From Hyphomicrobiales bacterium (GTDB lineage Bacteria > Pseudomonadota > Alphaproteobacteria > Rhizobiales > Xanthobacteraceae), in the NCBI GenBank assembly GCA_021732215.1, contig JAKFVL010000022.1, positions 1 to 63,217 of the forward strand: 63,217 nucleotides of DNA, given 5' to 3'. Every line of letters starts with the position of its first letter. Within the stretch, counting starts at the first letter, position 1. The notes under the pieces are model-generated. The model was not told the origin of the DNA. It saw only the letters and a list, made by a program, of their open reading frames with translations, and did no database searches. Below are positions 46,120 through 55,840 of the stretch, piece by piece. Position numbers and translations under genes: made by a program.

Positions 46120-46853
46120 CGGCGTCTCCGCCAGACATGGACGCCAAACGCAATCGTGCCCGCAAGGATGCCGCTGATGAGGATATCAACGCCGGTCTTG
46201 AATATCGCGACCAGCGGATAGAGAGCGATACCGAGCACGAGCGCAACCTTGTCGGCGGTTTGTTTGGCGTTGAGTGCGGTCGAATAGAGGAACGTCAGCG
46301 GCGTCAACGCGAGAACCGCGACGCCAAACAGCGGCGGCAGCTTCGCCGCCATCTGAAAGCCGATCACGGTGGCAATCAGACAGATCAGGACGAATCCCGT
46401 TCCCATGCCATTGCCGAACACGATGCGCCGCTCGCGCGGCACCAGCGGAAACAGACGAAAGCCTTCGACCCAGAATGTCACCGCGGTGAAATGAGCCGGC
46501 AGGATCAAATGATAGAACCGGGTACCGGGCGTGCGCATCATCGGCAGCAGCGACACCACCATGGGCATCAGCCTGATCGCCGTCAGCGTCACCGCGATTG
46601 CCGCCTGGATCGCCGTCGCGCCCGAGTGCAGCGACGACATCAGGATCACCTGCGCCGGCCCGGCCCAGATCAATGCCGAGCTGACGAGCGCCCAGCCGAG
46701 ACTGAAGCCCGTGTCATGCGCCAGCGCGCCGATGCCGATGAAGGTTCCGAACAGCACGTAGGCGAGCACAGATTTAAGCGATTCCCGTACGCCCAGCGCG
46801 AACACCCGCGCCGGATTTTGCCATTGGTCGGAGTCGGGAGACGGGAGAGCCAC
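46116..46853 (-). CDS. azlC: AzlC-type branched-chain amino acid exporter subunit
   Basis: A 245-residue permease of the AzlC family: VLFGTFIGIGALAHDTGFSLGWALVSSALIWAGPAQVI, AAIAVTLTAIRLMPMVVSLLPM and HFTAVTFWVEGFRLFPLVPRERR. With AzlD it exports branched-chain amino acids or analogues. Starts at GTG with a weak ribosome binding site. First gene of the azlC-azlD pair; no Lrp-type regulator is adjacent. Confidence 0.92.
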   Translation of the reverse strand: MALPSPDSDQWQNPARVFALGVRESLKSVLAYVLFGTFIGIGALAHDTGFSLGWALVSSALIWAGPAQVILMSSLHSGATAIQAAIAVTLTAIRLMPMVVSLLPMMRTPGTRFYHLILPAHFTAVTFWVEGFRLFPLVPRERRIVFGNGMGTGFVLICLIATVIGFQMAAKLPPLFGVAVLALTPLTFLYSTALNAKQTADKVALVLGIALYPLVAIFKTGVDILISGILAGTIAFGVHVWRRRR

Positions 46854-47127
46854 AGGTTCTTGCTAGCGATGATGCCAAGTCCACAGACGCGCAGCGATCA
46901 CCCCTCGCGTCAAGCCAACAAAGCGATTTTGCCCTGCGCCAGAGGCATTTAAGCCATGCCGGTGATGGGCCGCGCGAGCCTCGTCGGGCACGTTCCCGTG
47001 GCCAATGCGAGGCATTGCCCCCACGACGCACCCACGACGTTTAGGTTAATCATTCGTTTCACAATTCGCGCCTTCCGTGCATTGCCGCACTCGGGTTAGT
47101 TGAGGGTAACCACCAGGGAGTACAACC

Positions 47128-47592
47128 ATGATCGAACGACGCAAAGTCCCACGGGGACGTGTCTATTACGGCGGCGTGGTTGAATTCAACGAATGGAAAT
47201 CGACAGCCAGTTGCACCGTTCGCAATTTCTCGGCCCACGGCGCCAAGGTCGAGATGCCGTTCGGAACGGCCCTGCCGGACAAGGTCGGCCTGACCATCTG
47301 GCATCGCGGCGAGGTGTTTCCGGCCACGACGGTCTGGCGTCGCGGCAACGAATTCGGCCTCGCCTTCGATCTGCACAGCGAAACCGGCAACGTCATCGAT
47401 CTTGCCAAGAAACGCCGGCTGCGCGGCGGTGTGGTGCGCGGCTTTATCGCCGATGACACGGCGGGCACCGCGCTTGGCTACGCCCTGATCGCCGGCATCG
47501 GTGGCCTCGTTGCCGCCGGCGCGAGCTACAGCGTCAACACCATGGTGGTCGCGAAAATGGACGCAGTCATCGCGGCGCTGAAGCGCAACTGA
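47128..47592 (+). CDS. PilZ-domain protein with C-terminal membrane helix
   Basis: A 154-residue protein. The PilZ motif is split as RRKVPRGRV (2-10 region) and NFSAHGAKVEMP; the second box has Asn-x-Ser-x-x-Gly, as needed for cyclic-di-GMP binding. Residues about 110-130 (TALGYALIAGIGGLVAAGASY) form a hydrophobic stretch that may anchor it. GGGAG precedes the ATG. Followed in the same direction by a second PilZ gene 150 bases on. Confidence 0.9.
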   Translation: MIERRKVPRGRVYYGGVVEFNEWKSTASCTVRNFSAHGAKVEMPFGTALPDKVGLTIWHRGEVFPATTVWRRGNEFGLAFDLHSETGNVIDLAKKRRLRGGVVRGFIADDTAGTALGYALIAGIGGLVAAGASYSVNTMVVAKMDAVIAALKRN

Positions 47593-47742
47593 TGCGCGGG
47601 CGCGGGCCGGGCTTGCAAAGGGTCTTTTTTGTGACGCACGCAAGCAATGGTTTACGTTAACCTCTAAAGTCGTCTGCGGTGTTCTTATCTGCTAACCGGC
47701 ATGTGTCTATGCTGCGGCTCCTGTTTTACGGAGACGGCATCC

Positions 47743-48102
47743 ATGCTGGATCGGCGGCACAGCACGCGCGAACGAGTCATCCTGAGCGGCGGCGTCAGCG
47801 CCGAGCCCTCTGGATCGCGCACCGACGTGGTGATCCGAAACATTTCCAATGACGGCGCGGCTCTTGAGGTGCCGTCCGGCGTGAAACTCCCGCCGAAGAT
47901 CGATCTCGCGATCGCGCGCAAGGGCCGCTCGTTTCTCGCCCGCATCATCTGGTGGCGCAACAACCGCGTCGGCGTCGCGTTCGACAATCCGCTTGAAGCG
48001 CCGACCGCTGCAACGTCCGATCTCGAAGACCGTCTGCGCAAGGCCGAGCGGCAAAACCGCGCGCTGAAGCGCCGCGTCAAGCAGCTCTGCGGCGAAGCGT
48101 GA
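47743..48102 (+). CDS. PilZ-domain protein with helical tail
   Basis: A 119-residue PilZ protein: LDRRHSTRERV (Arg-rich box), RNISNDGAALEVP (second box) and RIIWWRNNRVGVAFDNP. A charged coiled-coil-like tail (SDLEDRLRKAERQNRALKRRVKQL) follows. ATG with GGAG upstream. The last codons and stop overlap the start of a family D repeat, so the C-terminus may have been reset by repeat insertion. Confidence 0.9.
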   Translation: MLDRRHSTRERVILSGGVSAEPSGSRTDVVIRNISNDGAALEVPSGVKLPPKIDLAIARKGRSFLARIIWWRNNRVGVAFDNPLEAPTAATSDLEDRLRKAERQNRALKRRVKQLCGEA

Positions 48103-48142
48103 TCCCGAAAAGCGGGAACCGGTTTTCGGATCAGATCACGCT
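48096..48142. repeat. Dispersed palindromic element, family D copy 2
   Basis: Same design as the copy at 43638: mirror ends AGCGTGATC / GATCACGCT and core CCGAAAAGCGGGAACCGGTTTTC. It overlaps the 3' end of the second PilZ gene and supplies its TGA stop. Confidence 0.85.
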
Positions 48143-48174
48143 TAGAGGAATAGTCTGACTATTTATATCGAAAC

Positions 48175-48204
48175 AAAAAGGCCGGCTGAGAAGCCGGCCT
48201 TTTT
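48175..48204. terminator. Bidirectional terminator between the PilZ gene and clpA
   Basis: A perfect 13-bp stem with A5/T5 ends (48175-48187 with 48192-48204) and a 4-base loop. It serves both the rightward PilZ transcript and the leftward clpS-clpA transcript. Confidence 0.9.
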
Positions 48205-48230
48205 CATTCTGCGATCGATAGCGTTAAGGC

Positions 48231-50645
48231 TTACGCCTTCACCAGCGGCTTCGCCGAACCTTTCGGTCCGCCGCCGCCCGGCGGCTTCGGCTTGCGCGGC
48301 GCACTGCGCTTGCGGGCTCCCGCCGGAAGTTTTTCCGGCTTCGGAGCGACCGGGCCATCGACGAACTCGAAGCCGATCTTCTCCAGCTCGATGCCGGGCG
48401 CCGCCTCGTCCTTGACCAGCACCACGCGAACGTGGCCGCCGCCCTTGAGCTTGCCGAACAGCACCTCGTCGGCGAGCGGCTTCTTGATGTGCTCCTGGAT
48501 CACGCGCGCCATCGGCCGCGCGCCCATCTGCTCGTCGTAGCCATGCGTGATCAGCCAGGCCTTGGCTGGTTCAGACAGTTCGATTGTCACATCACGGTCG
48601 GCGAGTTGCGCCTCGAGCTGAAGCACGAACTTCTCGACCACCATGCCGATCACATCCGTATTGAGATGCGCGAACGACACGATCGCGTCGAGCCGGTTGC
48701 GGAACTCAGGCGCGAACTGCCGGCTGATCGCTTCGGTATCGTCACCTTCCCGCTTGTTGCGGGTGAAGCCGAACGCCTGCCGTGCGAGATCCGCGGCACC
48801 CGCGTTGGTCGTCATGATCAGAATGACGTTGCGGAAGTTGACCTGTTTGCCGTTGTGATCCGTCAGACGGCCGTGATCCATGATCTGCAGCAGCACGTTG
48901 TAGAGATCGGGATGCGCCTTCTCGATTTCGTCGAGCAACACCACACAATGCGGATGCTGATCGACGCCGTCGGTCAGGAGGCCACCTTGATCGAAGCCGA
49001 CATAGCCCGGAGGCGCACCGATCAGGCGCGAGACCGTGTGCCGCTCCATGTATTCCGACATGTCGAACCGGATCAATTCGACGCCGAGCGAGGCCGCGAG
49101 TTGCTTGGCCACTTCGGTCTTGCCGACGCCGGTCGGGCCGGAGAACAGATAGGAGCCGATCGGCTTTTCCGGTTCGCGCAGACCCGCGCGCGCGAGCTTG
49201 ATCGACGCCGACAGCGCCTCGATGGCGCGATCCTGGCCGAATACCACGCGCTTCAGAGTCGTCTCGAGATGCTTGAGCACCTCGGCATCGTCCTTCGATA
49301 CGCTCTTGGGCGGAATCCGCGCCATGGTCGCGATCGTGGTCTCGATTTCCTTGATGCCGATGGTCTTCTTGCGCTTGTTCTCGGGAACGAGCATCTGCGC
49401 CGCACCGGATTCATCGATCACGTCGATCGCCTTGTCCGGCAGCTTGCGGTCATGAATGTAGCGCGACGAGAGCTGCACCGCGGCTTCCACCGCCTCGTTG
49501 GTGTACTTCAGCTTGTGATAGTCCTCGAAATAAGGCTTGAGGCCCTTGAGGATCGCAATCGCATCCTCGACGCTCGGCTCGTTGACGTCGATCTTCTGGA
49601 ACCGGCGCACCAGCGCGCGATCCTTCTCGAAGTGCTGGCGATATTCCTTGTAGGTTGTCGAGCCCATGCAGCGGATCGTGCCCGATGCCAGCGCCGGCTT
49701 GAGCAGGTTCGATGCATCCATCGCACCGCCTGAAGTGGCGCCCGCGCCGATCACGGTGTGGATCTCGTCGATGAACAGGATCGCATTCGGATGCGCTTCC
49801 AGTTCCTTGATGACCTGTTTCAACCGCTCCTCGAAATCGCCGCGATAGCGCGTGCCGGCGAGCAGCGTGCCCATATCCAGCGAGAACACTGTCGACGCCG
49901 CCAGCACCTCCGGTACTTCACTATCGATGATGCGCTTGGCAAGGCCTTCGGCAATCGCGGTTTTGCCGACGCCGGCTTCGCCGACGAACAGCGGATTGTT
50001 CTTCTGGCGGCGGCACAGCACCTGGATGGCGCGGTTGATCTCGGCATTGCGGCCGATCACCGGATCGATCTTGCCGTCGCGCGCCTTCCTGTTGAGGTTG
50101 ACGCAATAGGTGTCGAGCGCCTCGCCCTTTTTCTTGCCGTCGTCGTTGCCCTTGCTCTCGGCTTCCTCGTCGACGCCGCGCACCGGCCGTGCTTCGGAAA
50201 GACCAGGCCGCTTGGCGATGCCGTGGCTGATGTAGTTGACCGCGTCGTAACGGGTCATGTCCTGCTCCTGCAGGAAATACGCCGCGTGGCTCTCGCGCTC
50301 CGCGAAGATCGCGATCAGCACGTTGGCTCCGGTGACCTCCTCGCGGCCCGACGACTGCACATGGATCACCGCGCGCTGGATCACGCGCTGGAAGCCAGCC
50401 GTGGGCTTGGCATCGTCGGCGCCGTCGGTGACGAGGTTTTCAAACTCGGTCTCGAGATAATTGACGAGGCTGGCGCGGAGCTTGTCCAGATCGACGCCAC
50501 AGGCGCGCATCACGGCGGCGGCGTCGCTATCGTCGATCAGCGACAGCAGCAGATGCTCGAGCGTCGCATATTGATGATGCCGTTCGTTCGCGACGGCTAG
50601 CGCGCGATGCAGGGATTGCTCGAGGCTCTGCGAGAAAGTTGGCAT
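48231..50645 (-). CDS. clpA: ATP-dependent Clp protease ATP-binding subunit ClpA
   Basis: An 804-residue AAA+ unfoldase that feeds ClpP. N-domain (FSQSLEQSLHRALAVANERHH), first AAA with Walker A GEAGVGKTA and Walker B ILFIDEIH, second AAA with Walker A GPTGVGKTE and Walker B VVLLDEIEKAHPD. The end is a Pro/Lys-rich tail. The adaptor gene clpS is directly upstream on the same strand. Confidence 0.97.
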   Translation of the reverse strand: MPTFSQSLEQSLHRALAVANERHHQYATLEHLLLSLIDDSDAAAVMRACGVDLDKLRASLVNYLETEFENLVTDGADDAKPTAGFQRVIQRAVIHVQSSGREEVTGANVLIAIFAERESHAAYFLQEQDMTRYDAVNYISHGIAKRPGLSEARPVRGVDEEAESKGNDDGKKKGEALDTYCVNLNRKARDGKIDPVIGRNAEINRAIQVLCRRQKNNPLFVGEAGVGKTAIAEGLAKRIIDSEVPEVLAASTVFSLDMGTLLAGTRYRGDFEERLKQVIKELEAHPNAILFIDEIHTVIGAGATSGGAMDASNLLKPALASGTIRCMGSTTYKEYRQHFEKDRALVRRFQKIDVNEPSVEDAIAILKGLKPYFEDYHKLKYTNEAVEAAVQLSSRYIHDRKLPDKAIDVIDESGAAQMLVPENKRKKTIGIKEIETTIATMARIPPKSVSKDDAEVLKHLETTLKRVVFGQDRAIEALSASIKLARAGLREPEKPIGSYLFSGPTGVGKTEVAKQLAASLGVELIRFDMSEYMERHTVSRLIGAPPGYVGFDQGGLLTDGVDQHPHCVVLLDEIEKAHPDLYNVLLQIMDHGRLTDHNGKQVNFRNVILIMTTNAGAADLARQAFGFTRNKREGDDTEAISRQFAPEFRNRLDAIVSFAHLNTDVIGMVVEKFVLQLEAQLADRDVTIELSEPAKAWLITHGYDEQMGARPMARVIQEHIKKPLADEVLFGKLKGGGHVRVVLVKDEAAPGIELEKIGFEFVDGPVAPKPEKLPAGARKRSAPRKPKPPGGGGPKGSAKPLVKA

Positions 50646-50744
50646 TTGCGTCCTTTACGGCCCCCGCCGAAATTTGAGTTGGATCACTCGTTTCTTTTAG
50701 GCCGCAATCCCCGTTCGGAGTTCCGGCCGCTTTGAATCATTAGG

Positions 50745-51077
50745 CTACTTCTTTTCCATCACGCATTGCAAAGGATGTTGATGCTTGCGCGCAAAATCCA
50801 TCACCTGCGTCACTTTGGTCTCGGCGATCTCGTAGGTAAAGACGCCACACTCGCCAATTCCGTGATGATGCACATGAAGCATGATCTTGGTCGCGGCCTC
50901 GGCATTCTTCTGAAAGAATTTCTCCAAGACGTGGACCACGAACTCCATCGGCGTGTAGTCGTCGTTCAGAATAAGTACGCGATAGAGACTGGGACGTTTC
51001 GTGCGCGGCTTGACCTTGGTGATGACCGAGGTGCCGGGGCCGCCCGGCGTATTGGACCGGCCATCGTCGCCGGCCAT
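50745..51077 (-). CDS. clpS: ATP-dependent Clp protease adaptor ClpS
   Basis: A 110-residue N-end-rule adaptor that docks on the ClpA N-domain. Core signatures: [54 protein letters not shown] and [18 protein letters not shown]. The frame is open much further upstream (to 51347), with several possible starts. [10 protein letters not shown] at 51077 is chosen because it gives the usual family length, although no strong ribosome binding site decides it. Confidence 0.9.
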   Translation of the reverse strand: MAGDDGRSNTPGGPGTSVITKVKPRTKRPSLYRVLILNDDYTPMEFVVHVLEKFFQKNAEAATKIMLHVHHHGIGECGVFTYEIAETKVTQVMDFARKHQHPLQCVMEKK

Positions 51078-51745
51078 GTGCGGAGCCCTGCCTGCGGCTG
51101 CATGCGCGCGATGCATCTGGTGCGCCTGCGTTGAAATGGCGCTTGTCGACGTCTCGTTCGGCACGGCTTGGCTCAGAATGGTGGCTCGCATGGCGGACGG
51201 GTTCGGTATTTCCAGCTTCGGCATTCGTACGGTTCGGTCCTCATGCGTATCGCGGCCTCGCGCAACCTCCCGATTTGCGAGCCTGCAGACCCGCAGCGAA
51301 GCGCCGCCGGACGTCTCAAATATGGGTCCGGAGCGATCCTTTCGCAAGCGCGTAAAATGCCCGGGAAGTCCGGCTTAACAGCCATCGGAGCGTGCCGAAT
51401 CGCCGGTCCACATCCTGTGCGGCGTCGGTGCTGGTTAACGGCGGCTGAATCGATGCGCCGCCTTTCGCCTTCGCCGTTCAGGACGCATTGACCTCGTTTT
51501 GCGGTTCACGCCCCGGCGTTCCGATTGATCGGGTACTTAACGGCTTTTCTCAGGATGAATTTACCAACGTTTTATCGGCAGTTTCTATGAATGATCGCAA
51601 GAAATGCCGGTTCTGGCGCGGGCAAAGTGCCGGGCTGGAAACGCGGCGGGATCGGGCAAAACACGTAAATCCGACCCTTCGATTTTACCTGACCTTCATC
51701 GATGGTTCCGTAGACTTTTGTAGAATTCAAACCGGTGTTGCCGCC
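51078..51745. other. Intergenic region between clpS and the TadG-like gene
   Basis: About 670 bases. The right part of the clpS frame stays open to 51347, so some of this may be a longer clpS N-terminus. From 51380 to 51745 no gene is supported. AT-richer patches near 51530-51590 and 51680-51730 may contain the rightward promoter. Confidence 0.4.
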
Positions 51746-53119
51746 ATGTCCAAAGCGAATGAATTGTGCCCCGCCCGCCAGCTGCTCGGCCGGTTTTACC
51801 GGAACGAGCGGGGCAATGTCGCGGTCATCTTCACTTTTGCCATCACGCCCATCCTGTTGCTGATGGGCTCGGCCATCGATTACACGCGCGCCACCAACGC
51901 CCGGGCTGCCATGCAGGCAGCGCTCGATACCACCGTCCTCATGATCTCGAAGGACGCGGCGAATTTGACCTCGGCGCAGATCACCTCGAAAGCCGATTCC
52001 TATTTCAAGGCGTTGTATACGCATTCCGAAGTGCTGAACGTCAGCACCACCGCGGTCTACACCCCGCCGAGCGGCTCCAACGCCGCGAAGCTCGTCATGA
52101 CGGGCGGCGGCAAGGTCAACACCCAGTTCATGAAAATCGCGGGCTTTCCGACGCTGGATCTGAAAACCGGCGCGACCGCGACCTGGGGCAACACCAAACT
52201 CCGGGTTGCGCTCGCACTCGACGTTACCGGCTCGATGAACAGCGACGGCAAGCTCGCCGCGATGAAAACGTCGGCCAAGAGCCTGATCGACACGCTGAAG
52301 CAGTCATCGAACGCCACCGGCGACGTCTATGTGTCGATCGTTCCGTTCGCGCAGATGGTCAACGTCGGCACCGCCAACAAGAACGCAAGCTGGATCGACT
52401 GGAGCGACTGGGACGAAAATTACGGATCGTGCAACAGAAGCCAATATGTGACCAAGAGTCAGTGCGAGGGCAACAACCGGAACTGGACAGTCGAGAATCA
52501 CAACAACTGGGACGGCTGCGTCACAGACCGCAACCAGCCTTACGACACCACCAAGGATGCGCCGACCGCCACTGCGACGAAATTCACGGCTGTGAAGTAT
52601 GAACAGAACGGCCTCAATATCTGTCCGTCGCAGATTCTGCCGATGACATCGCTGTATTCGGCAACGGACGTGCTCCTGGTCAAGACCAAGATCGACCTGC
52701 TGGTGGCCAACGGCGGCACCAACCAGCCGATCGGCATGCATTGGGGCTGGATGTCGCTGCAACAGACATTGCCGCTCAATGCACCGGCCAAGGATGCGAA
52801 CTTCAACTATACCGATGCCATCATCTTGCTGTCGGACGGCCTCAACACCATCGACCGCTGGTACGGCAACGGCAGCAGCCCCTCGCCACAGGTCGATGCC
52901 CGGCAGCAGATCCTGTGCAACAACATCAGGAACACGGCCGTCAACGGCAAGACCCTGGTCTATACCATTCAGGTCAACACCGACGGCGATCCGGAATCCG
53001 CGATCCTGAAGTCCTGTGCCGACCCCGGCCAGTTCTATCCGACCACGACGGCCAACGGCATCTCCGGCGCGTTCGCGGCCATCGGCGCTTCACTCTCGAA
53101 GTTGCGCCTCGCGAAATAA
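51746..53119 (+). CDS. TadG-like pilus-assembly protein with vWA domain
   Basis: A 457-residue secreted or membrane-tethered protein. Residues about 15-60 form the Tad-like N-terminal region (NERGNVAVIFTFAITPILLLMGSAIDYTRA), a hydrophobic anchor. From about 150 a von Willebrand A domain has an intact MIDAS (Asp159-Val-Thr161-Gly-Ser163) and TDAIILLSDGLNT. A Trp/Asn-rich insertion with several cysteines lies in the middle. TadG proteins belong to Flp/Tad pilus systems, but no other tad gene is in the window. Starts at 51746, with a longer frame rejected. Confidence 0.9.
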   Translation: MSKANELCPARQLLGRFYRNERGNVAVIFTFAITPILLLMGSAIDYTRATNARAAMQAALDTTVLMISKDAANLTSAQITSKADSYFKALYTHSEVLNVSTTAVYTPPSGSNAAKLVMTGGGKVNTQFMKIAGFPTLDLKTGATATWGNTKLRVALALDVTGSMNSDGKLAAMKTSAKSLIDTLKQSSNATGDVYVSIVPFAQMVNVGTANKNASWIDWSDWDENYGSCNRSQYVTKSQCEGNNRNWTVENHNNWDGCVTDRNQPYDTTKDAPTATATKFTAVKYEQNGLNICPSQILPMTSLYSATDVLLVKTKIDLLVANGGTNQPIGMHWGWMSLQQTLPLNAPAKDANFNYTDAIILLSDGLNTIDRWYGNGSSPSPQVDARQQILCNNIRNTAVNGKTLVYTIQVNTDGDPESAILKSCADPGQFYPTTTANGISGAFAAIGASLSKLRLAK

Positions 53120-53150
53120 GAACTCGCATCGGCGTCACACCGCCGAAACA

Positions 53151-53179
53151 AAAAAGCCCGGCGCGACGCCGGGCTTTTT
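53151..53179. terminator. Bidirectional terminator between the TadG-like and phasin genes
   Basis: A 13-bp stem with A5/T5 ends (53151-53163 with 53167-53179) and a three-base loop, between convergent genes ending at 53119 and 53198. Confidence 0.9.
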
Positions 53180-53197
53180 CATGTCAGCGGTTCGAAA

Positions 53198-53548
53198 TCA
53201 GTGGTGGGTGGTGCCCGGCATCTGGCCCATCTTGGCCATGACGCCTTCGAACGGCTTGTAGCTCTGCTTGGCGAGATCGACATACAGTTCGCCGATCTTC
53301 TTGCTCTCGGCGACGAAGGTTTCATAGCTCGACTTCGCATACTCGGTCTGCAACTCGACGACCTTCTCGAACGACTTCACGCCCGACAGCTTCTCGACGA
53401 AAGCGTTGCCGTTCTCGATCGCCTTCTTCGCATAGTCGCTGTAGGCGGTCATGATCGCCTGCACGCCCTTGGCGAACTCGCCGGCGGAAGCGGCTGCGGA
53501 TTCCATCTGCTCTTTGCCGTACTTCTGGAACTCTTCGACTTTGTCCAT
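53198..53548 (-). CDS. Phasin-family protein
   Basis: A 116-residue helical protein matching phasins that coat polyhydroxyalkanoate granules: EEFQKYGKEQMESAAASAGEFAKGVQAI, YSDYAKKAIENGNAFVEKL and ELQTEYAKSSYETFVAESKKIGELYVDLAKQSYKP. Start at MDKVEEF, with AAGGGA upstream. No PHA synthase gene lies nearby. Confidence 0.92.
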   Translation of the reverse strand: MDKVEEFQKYGKEQMESAAASAGEFAKGVQAIMTAYSDYAKKAIENGNAFVEKLSGVKSFEKVVELQTEYAKSSYETFVAESKKIGELYVDLAKQSYKPFEGVMAKMGQMPGTTHH

Positions 53549-53943
53549 GACAATCCCTTTTCCTAGACTTTGGTTGAATAACCGATCTTGTCCCTGCGCC
53601 TTGACCGCCGGGGTGAAATATCGCACCGCACCATAACTGTCAAGAATCTTGTGCGTCGCACAATTGTCTCAAATTACGGGAGAATCGCCCGCAGCCGGGA
53701 AATGGTTGCTTAACCGTTTGGAAACCCCGTCGCCCTAACTTTGACAGCTGCACTGCAAGCAGTTCCGGCGAAACCGAAAAGACGCTTGAGTTCAGTCTCT
53801 TAGCAGAAGCGGCCAGAATGGCGGCCACGGCGGGAGCAGCAAAGGCGGATCAAGGGGCGCTGGCGCGTAAGGCTCACCGGGTGTTCGGGCACAATTCCGC
53901 CTCACGAACCGGTGATCAACATGGAAATTGGACGGGGAAGTTT
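53549..53943. other. Divergent promoter region of the phasin and D,D-carboxypeptidase genes
   Basis: About 395 bases between two divergent genes. A frame open from 53818 joins the carboxypeptidase but lacks a ribosome binding site. No clear hexamers or hairpins were assigned. Confidence 0.4.
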
Positions 53944-55710
53944 ATGTTTCGCAGCACCTCAGCTTCCTTGCGGTATGCCCGCTTTTTTGTCCTCGGCCTC
54001 GCCACCATCATCACAGCCATTATTTTCACCACCGAAAGCGCGGACGCCAAGCGCCGCCATCGTGTGCGGCATCATGCGCGCGTCGCAGCCTACAGTCCGG
54101 CCTTCGCCTCGATCGTGGTCGATGCCAATTCCGGATCGACGCTGGCCGCGAACAATCCCGACAGCATCCGGCATCCGGCATCGCTGACCAAGATCATGAC
54201 GCTGTACATGCTGTTCGAGCGCCTTGAGCAGGGCAAGCTCAAGCTCGACAGCGAAATGGAAGTGTCCGAATTCGCCTCCGAGCAGGCGCCGACCAAACTC
54301 GGTCTGCGTCCGGGCCAGACGTTGCGCGTCGAGGACGCCATAAAGGCGCTGGTCACCCGCTCCGCCAACGACGCGGCGGTGGTGATTGCCGAAGCGCTTG
54401 CCGGCGACGAGGACGATTTCGCCAAGGCGATGACGCGCAAGGCGCGCGCGCTCGGCATGAACAGAACCGTGTACAAGAATGCATCGGGCCTGCCGGATTC
54501 CGATCAGGTCACCACCGCGCGCGATCAGGCCACCCTCGGCCGCGCGATCCAGGATCGCTTCCCCCGCTACTACCGCTATTTCGGAACCAATGCGTTCGCC
54601 TATCGCGGCCGCGTCATCCGCAATCACAACAAGCTGCTCGGCCGCGTCGAAGGCGTCGATGGCATCAAGACCGGCTATACCCGCGCCTCCGGATTCAATC
54701 TTGTCTCCTCGATGAAGCGCGGCAACCGCCATCTCGTCGCGGTCGTGCTCGGCGGACGCAGCGGCGGCTCGCGCGATGTCATCATGCGCAACCTGCTTGC
54801 CGAACACGTCACTCATGCCGCGACCAAACGCACGGTAGCCGCGATCACAGAGCGCGATTCATCCGCAGCCAATGTCGAAGTGGCCGAAGCCAGGCCGGTG
54901 CGCGCAGCAGCCGCGCCGCTGGTTCAGGTTCAGGGCGCCGTGCAGACCGCGGCGGCGTTGCCGGAGCCGGTCCCCGCACCCGCCCCGCGTTCGCCTGCCC
55001 CGGTCGCGGAGACAGCGCCGCCGGCAAAGACCACGCCGCCCGCCCCGTTTACCAACGGAGTCGTATCGGCGCAGCCGCTCGCCGCCATCCCCGGCTCTGC
55101 CGAACCGATGACACCGGTACGGGTCAAGACCGTGCAGATCCGCGCCGGCTCACCGTTGAAACTCGCATCCGCCGGTCCGTCGCAAGGTGCGCCTGCTCCG
55201 ATCGTCACCGCGGCTCTTCCACAAACGCCTGCCGAAACGTCGTCCAACGTCGTCGCCAAAGCCGAAGCCAAATCCGACTTGCCGCCGCAGCCCGCGGGCC
55301 ATGGCACCGGCCAAGGCGTGCTCGGCGTGTTGCCGGTCTCGTCCACACCGGCTCAAGGCGCGCAGCCCGGCCCGACCCAATCGATGGCCTATGCCGATCC
55401 ATCGGTGCGTGCGGTCACTCCGGCCAAGACCATTCAGGAGAACGGCGCGCTCAAGGTCGTCGCCCGGTCCGGCTGGATGATCCAGGTCGGTGCGCTGGAA
55501 AGCGAAAGCGAAGCGCGACAACGCCTCGATTCTGCGCGCGACCACGCCCGCAGCCTGCTCGGCAAGGCCGATCCGTTCACCGAGACAGTCGCCAAGGGCG
55601 ACAAGAAGCTCTACCGCGCCCGCTTCGCCGGGCTCGACAAGGAACAGGCGGAGGCCGCCTGCCGCGCCCTGAAGCGCTCCGCGATTTCTTGCTTCCCGAT
55701 GCGAAACTGA
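53944..55710 (+). CDS. D-alanyl-D-alanine carboxypeptidase with SPOR domain
   Basis: A 588-residue S11-family penicillin-binding protein that trims murein pentapeptides. Signal peptide or anchor at 12-34. Active-site set: SLTK (Ser80, Lys83), SAN (Ser140, Asn142) and KTG (242-244). A long Pro/Ala-rich linker (about 320-500) follows, then a C-terminal SPOR domain (about 505-588, GWMIQVGALESESEARQRL) that binds denuded septal glycan, so it likely acts at division sites. GGGGAAG precedes the ATG. The terminator follows 30 bases after the stop. Confidence 0.95.
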   Translation: MFRSTSASLRYARFFVLGLATIITAIIFTTESADAKRRHRVRHHARVAAYSPAFASIVVDANSGSTLAANNPDSIRHPASLTKIMTLYMLFERLEQGKLKLDSEMEVSEFASEQAPTKLGLRPGQTLRVEDAIKALVTRSANDAAVVIAEALAGDEDDFAKAMTRKARALGMNRTVYKNASGLPDSDQVTTARDQATLGRAIQDRFPRYYRYFGTNAFAYRGRVIRNHNKLLGRVEGVDGIKTGYTRASGFNLVSSMKRGNRHLVAVVLGGRSGGSRDVIMRNLLAEHVTHAATKRTVAAITERDSSAANVEVAEARPVRAAAAPLVQVQGAVQTAAALPEPVPAPAPRSPAPVAETAPPAKTTPPAPFTNGVVSAQPLAAIPGSAEPMTPVRVKTVQIRAGSPLKLASAGPSQGAPAPIVTAALPQTPAETSSNVVAKAEAKSDLPPQPAGHGTGQGVLGVLPVSSTPAQGAQPGPTQSMAYADPSVRAVTPAKTIQENGALKVVARSGWMIQVGALESESEARQRLDSARDHARSLLGKADPFTETVAKGDKKLYRARFAGLDKEQAEAACRALKRSAISCFPMRN

Positions 55711-55739
55711 ACCCCCGGCTCGCATCAGCGATGCTTCGG

Positions 55740-55767
55740 AATGGCCGGGATGTCCCGGCCATTTTTC
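55740..55767 (+). terminator. Terminator of the D,D-carboxypeptidase gene
   Basis: A 10-bp stem (AATGGCCGGG with CCCGGCCATT) closing an ATGT loop and followed by T residues, just after the stop. Confidence 0.85.
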
Positions 55768-55840
55768 GTTTTGGTTTCATCGGCGTCTGGCGGCAGACAG
55801 ACCCAATACATGCGATATCAAGACACCCTGTCCTGCTGCG

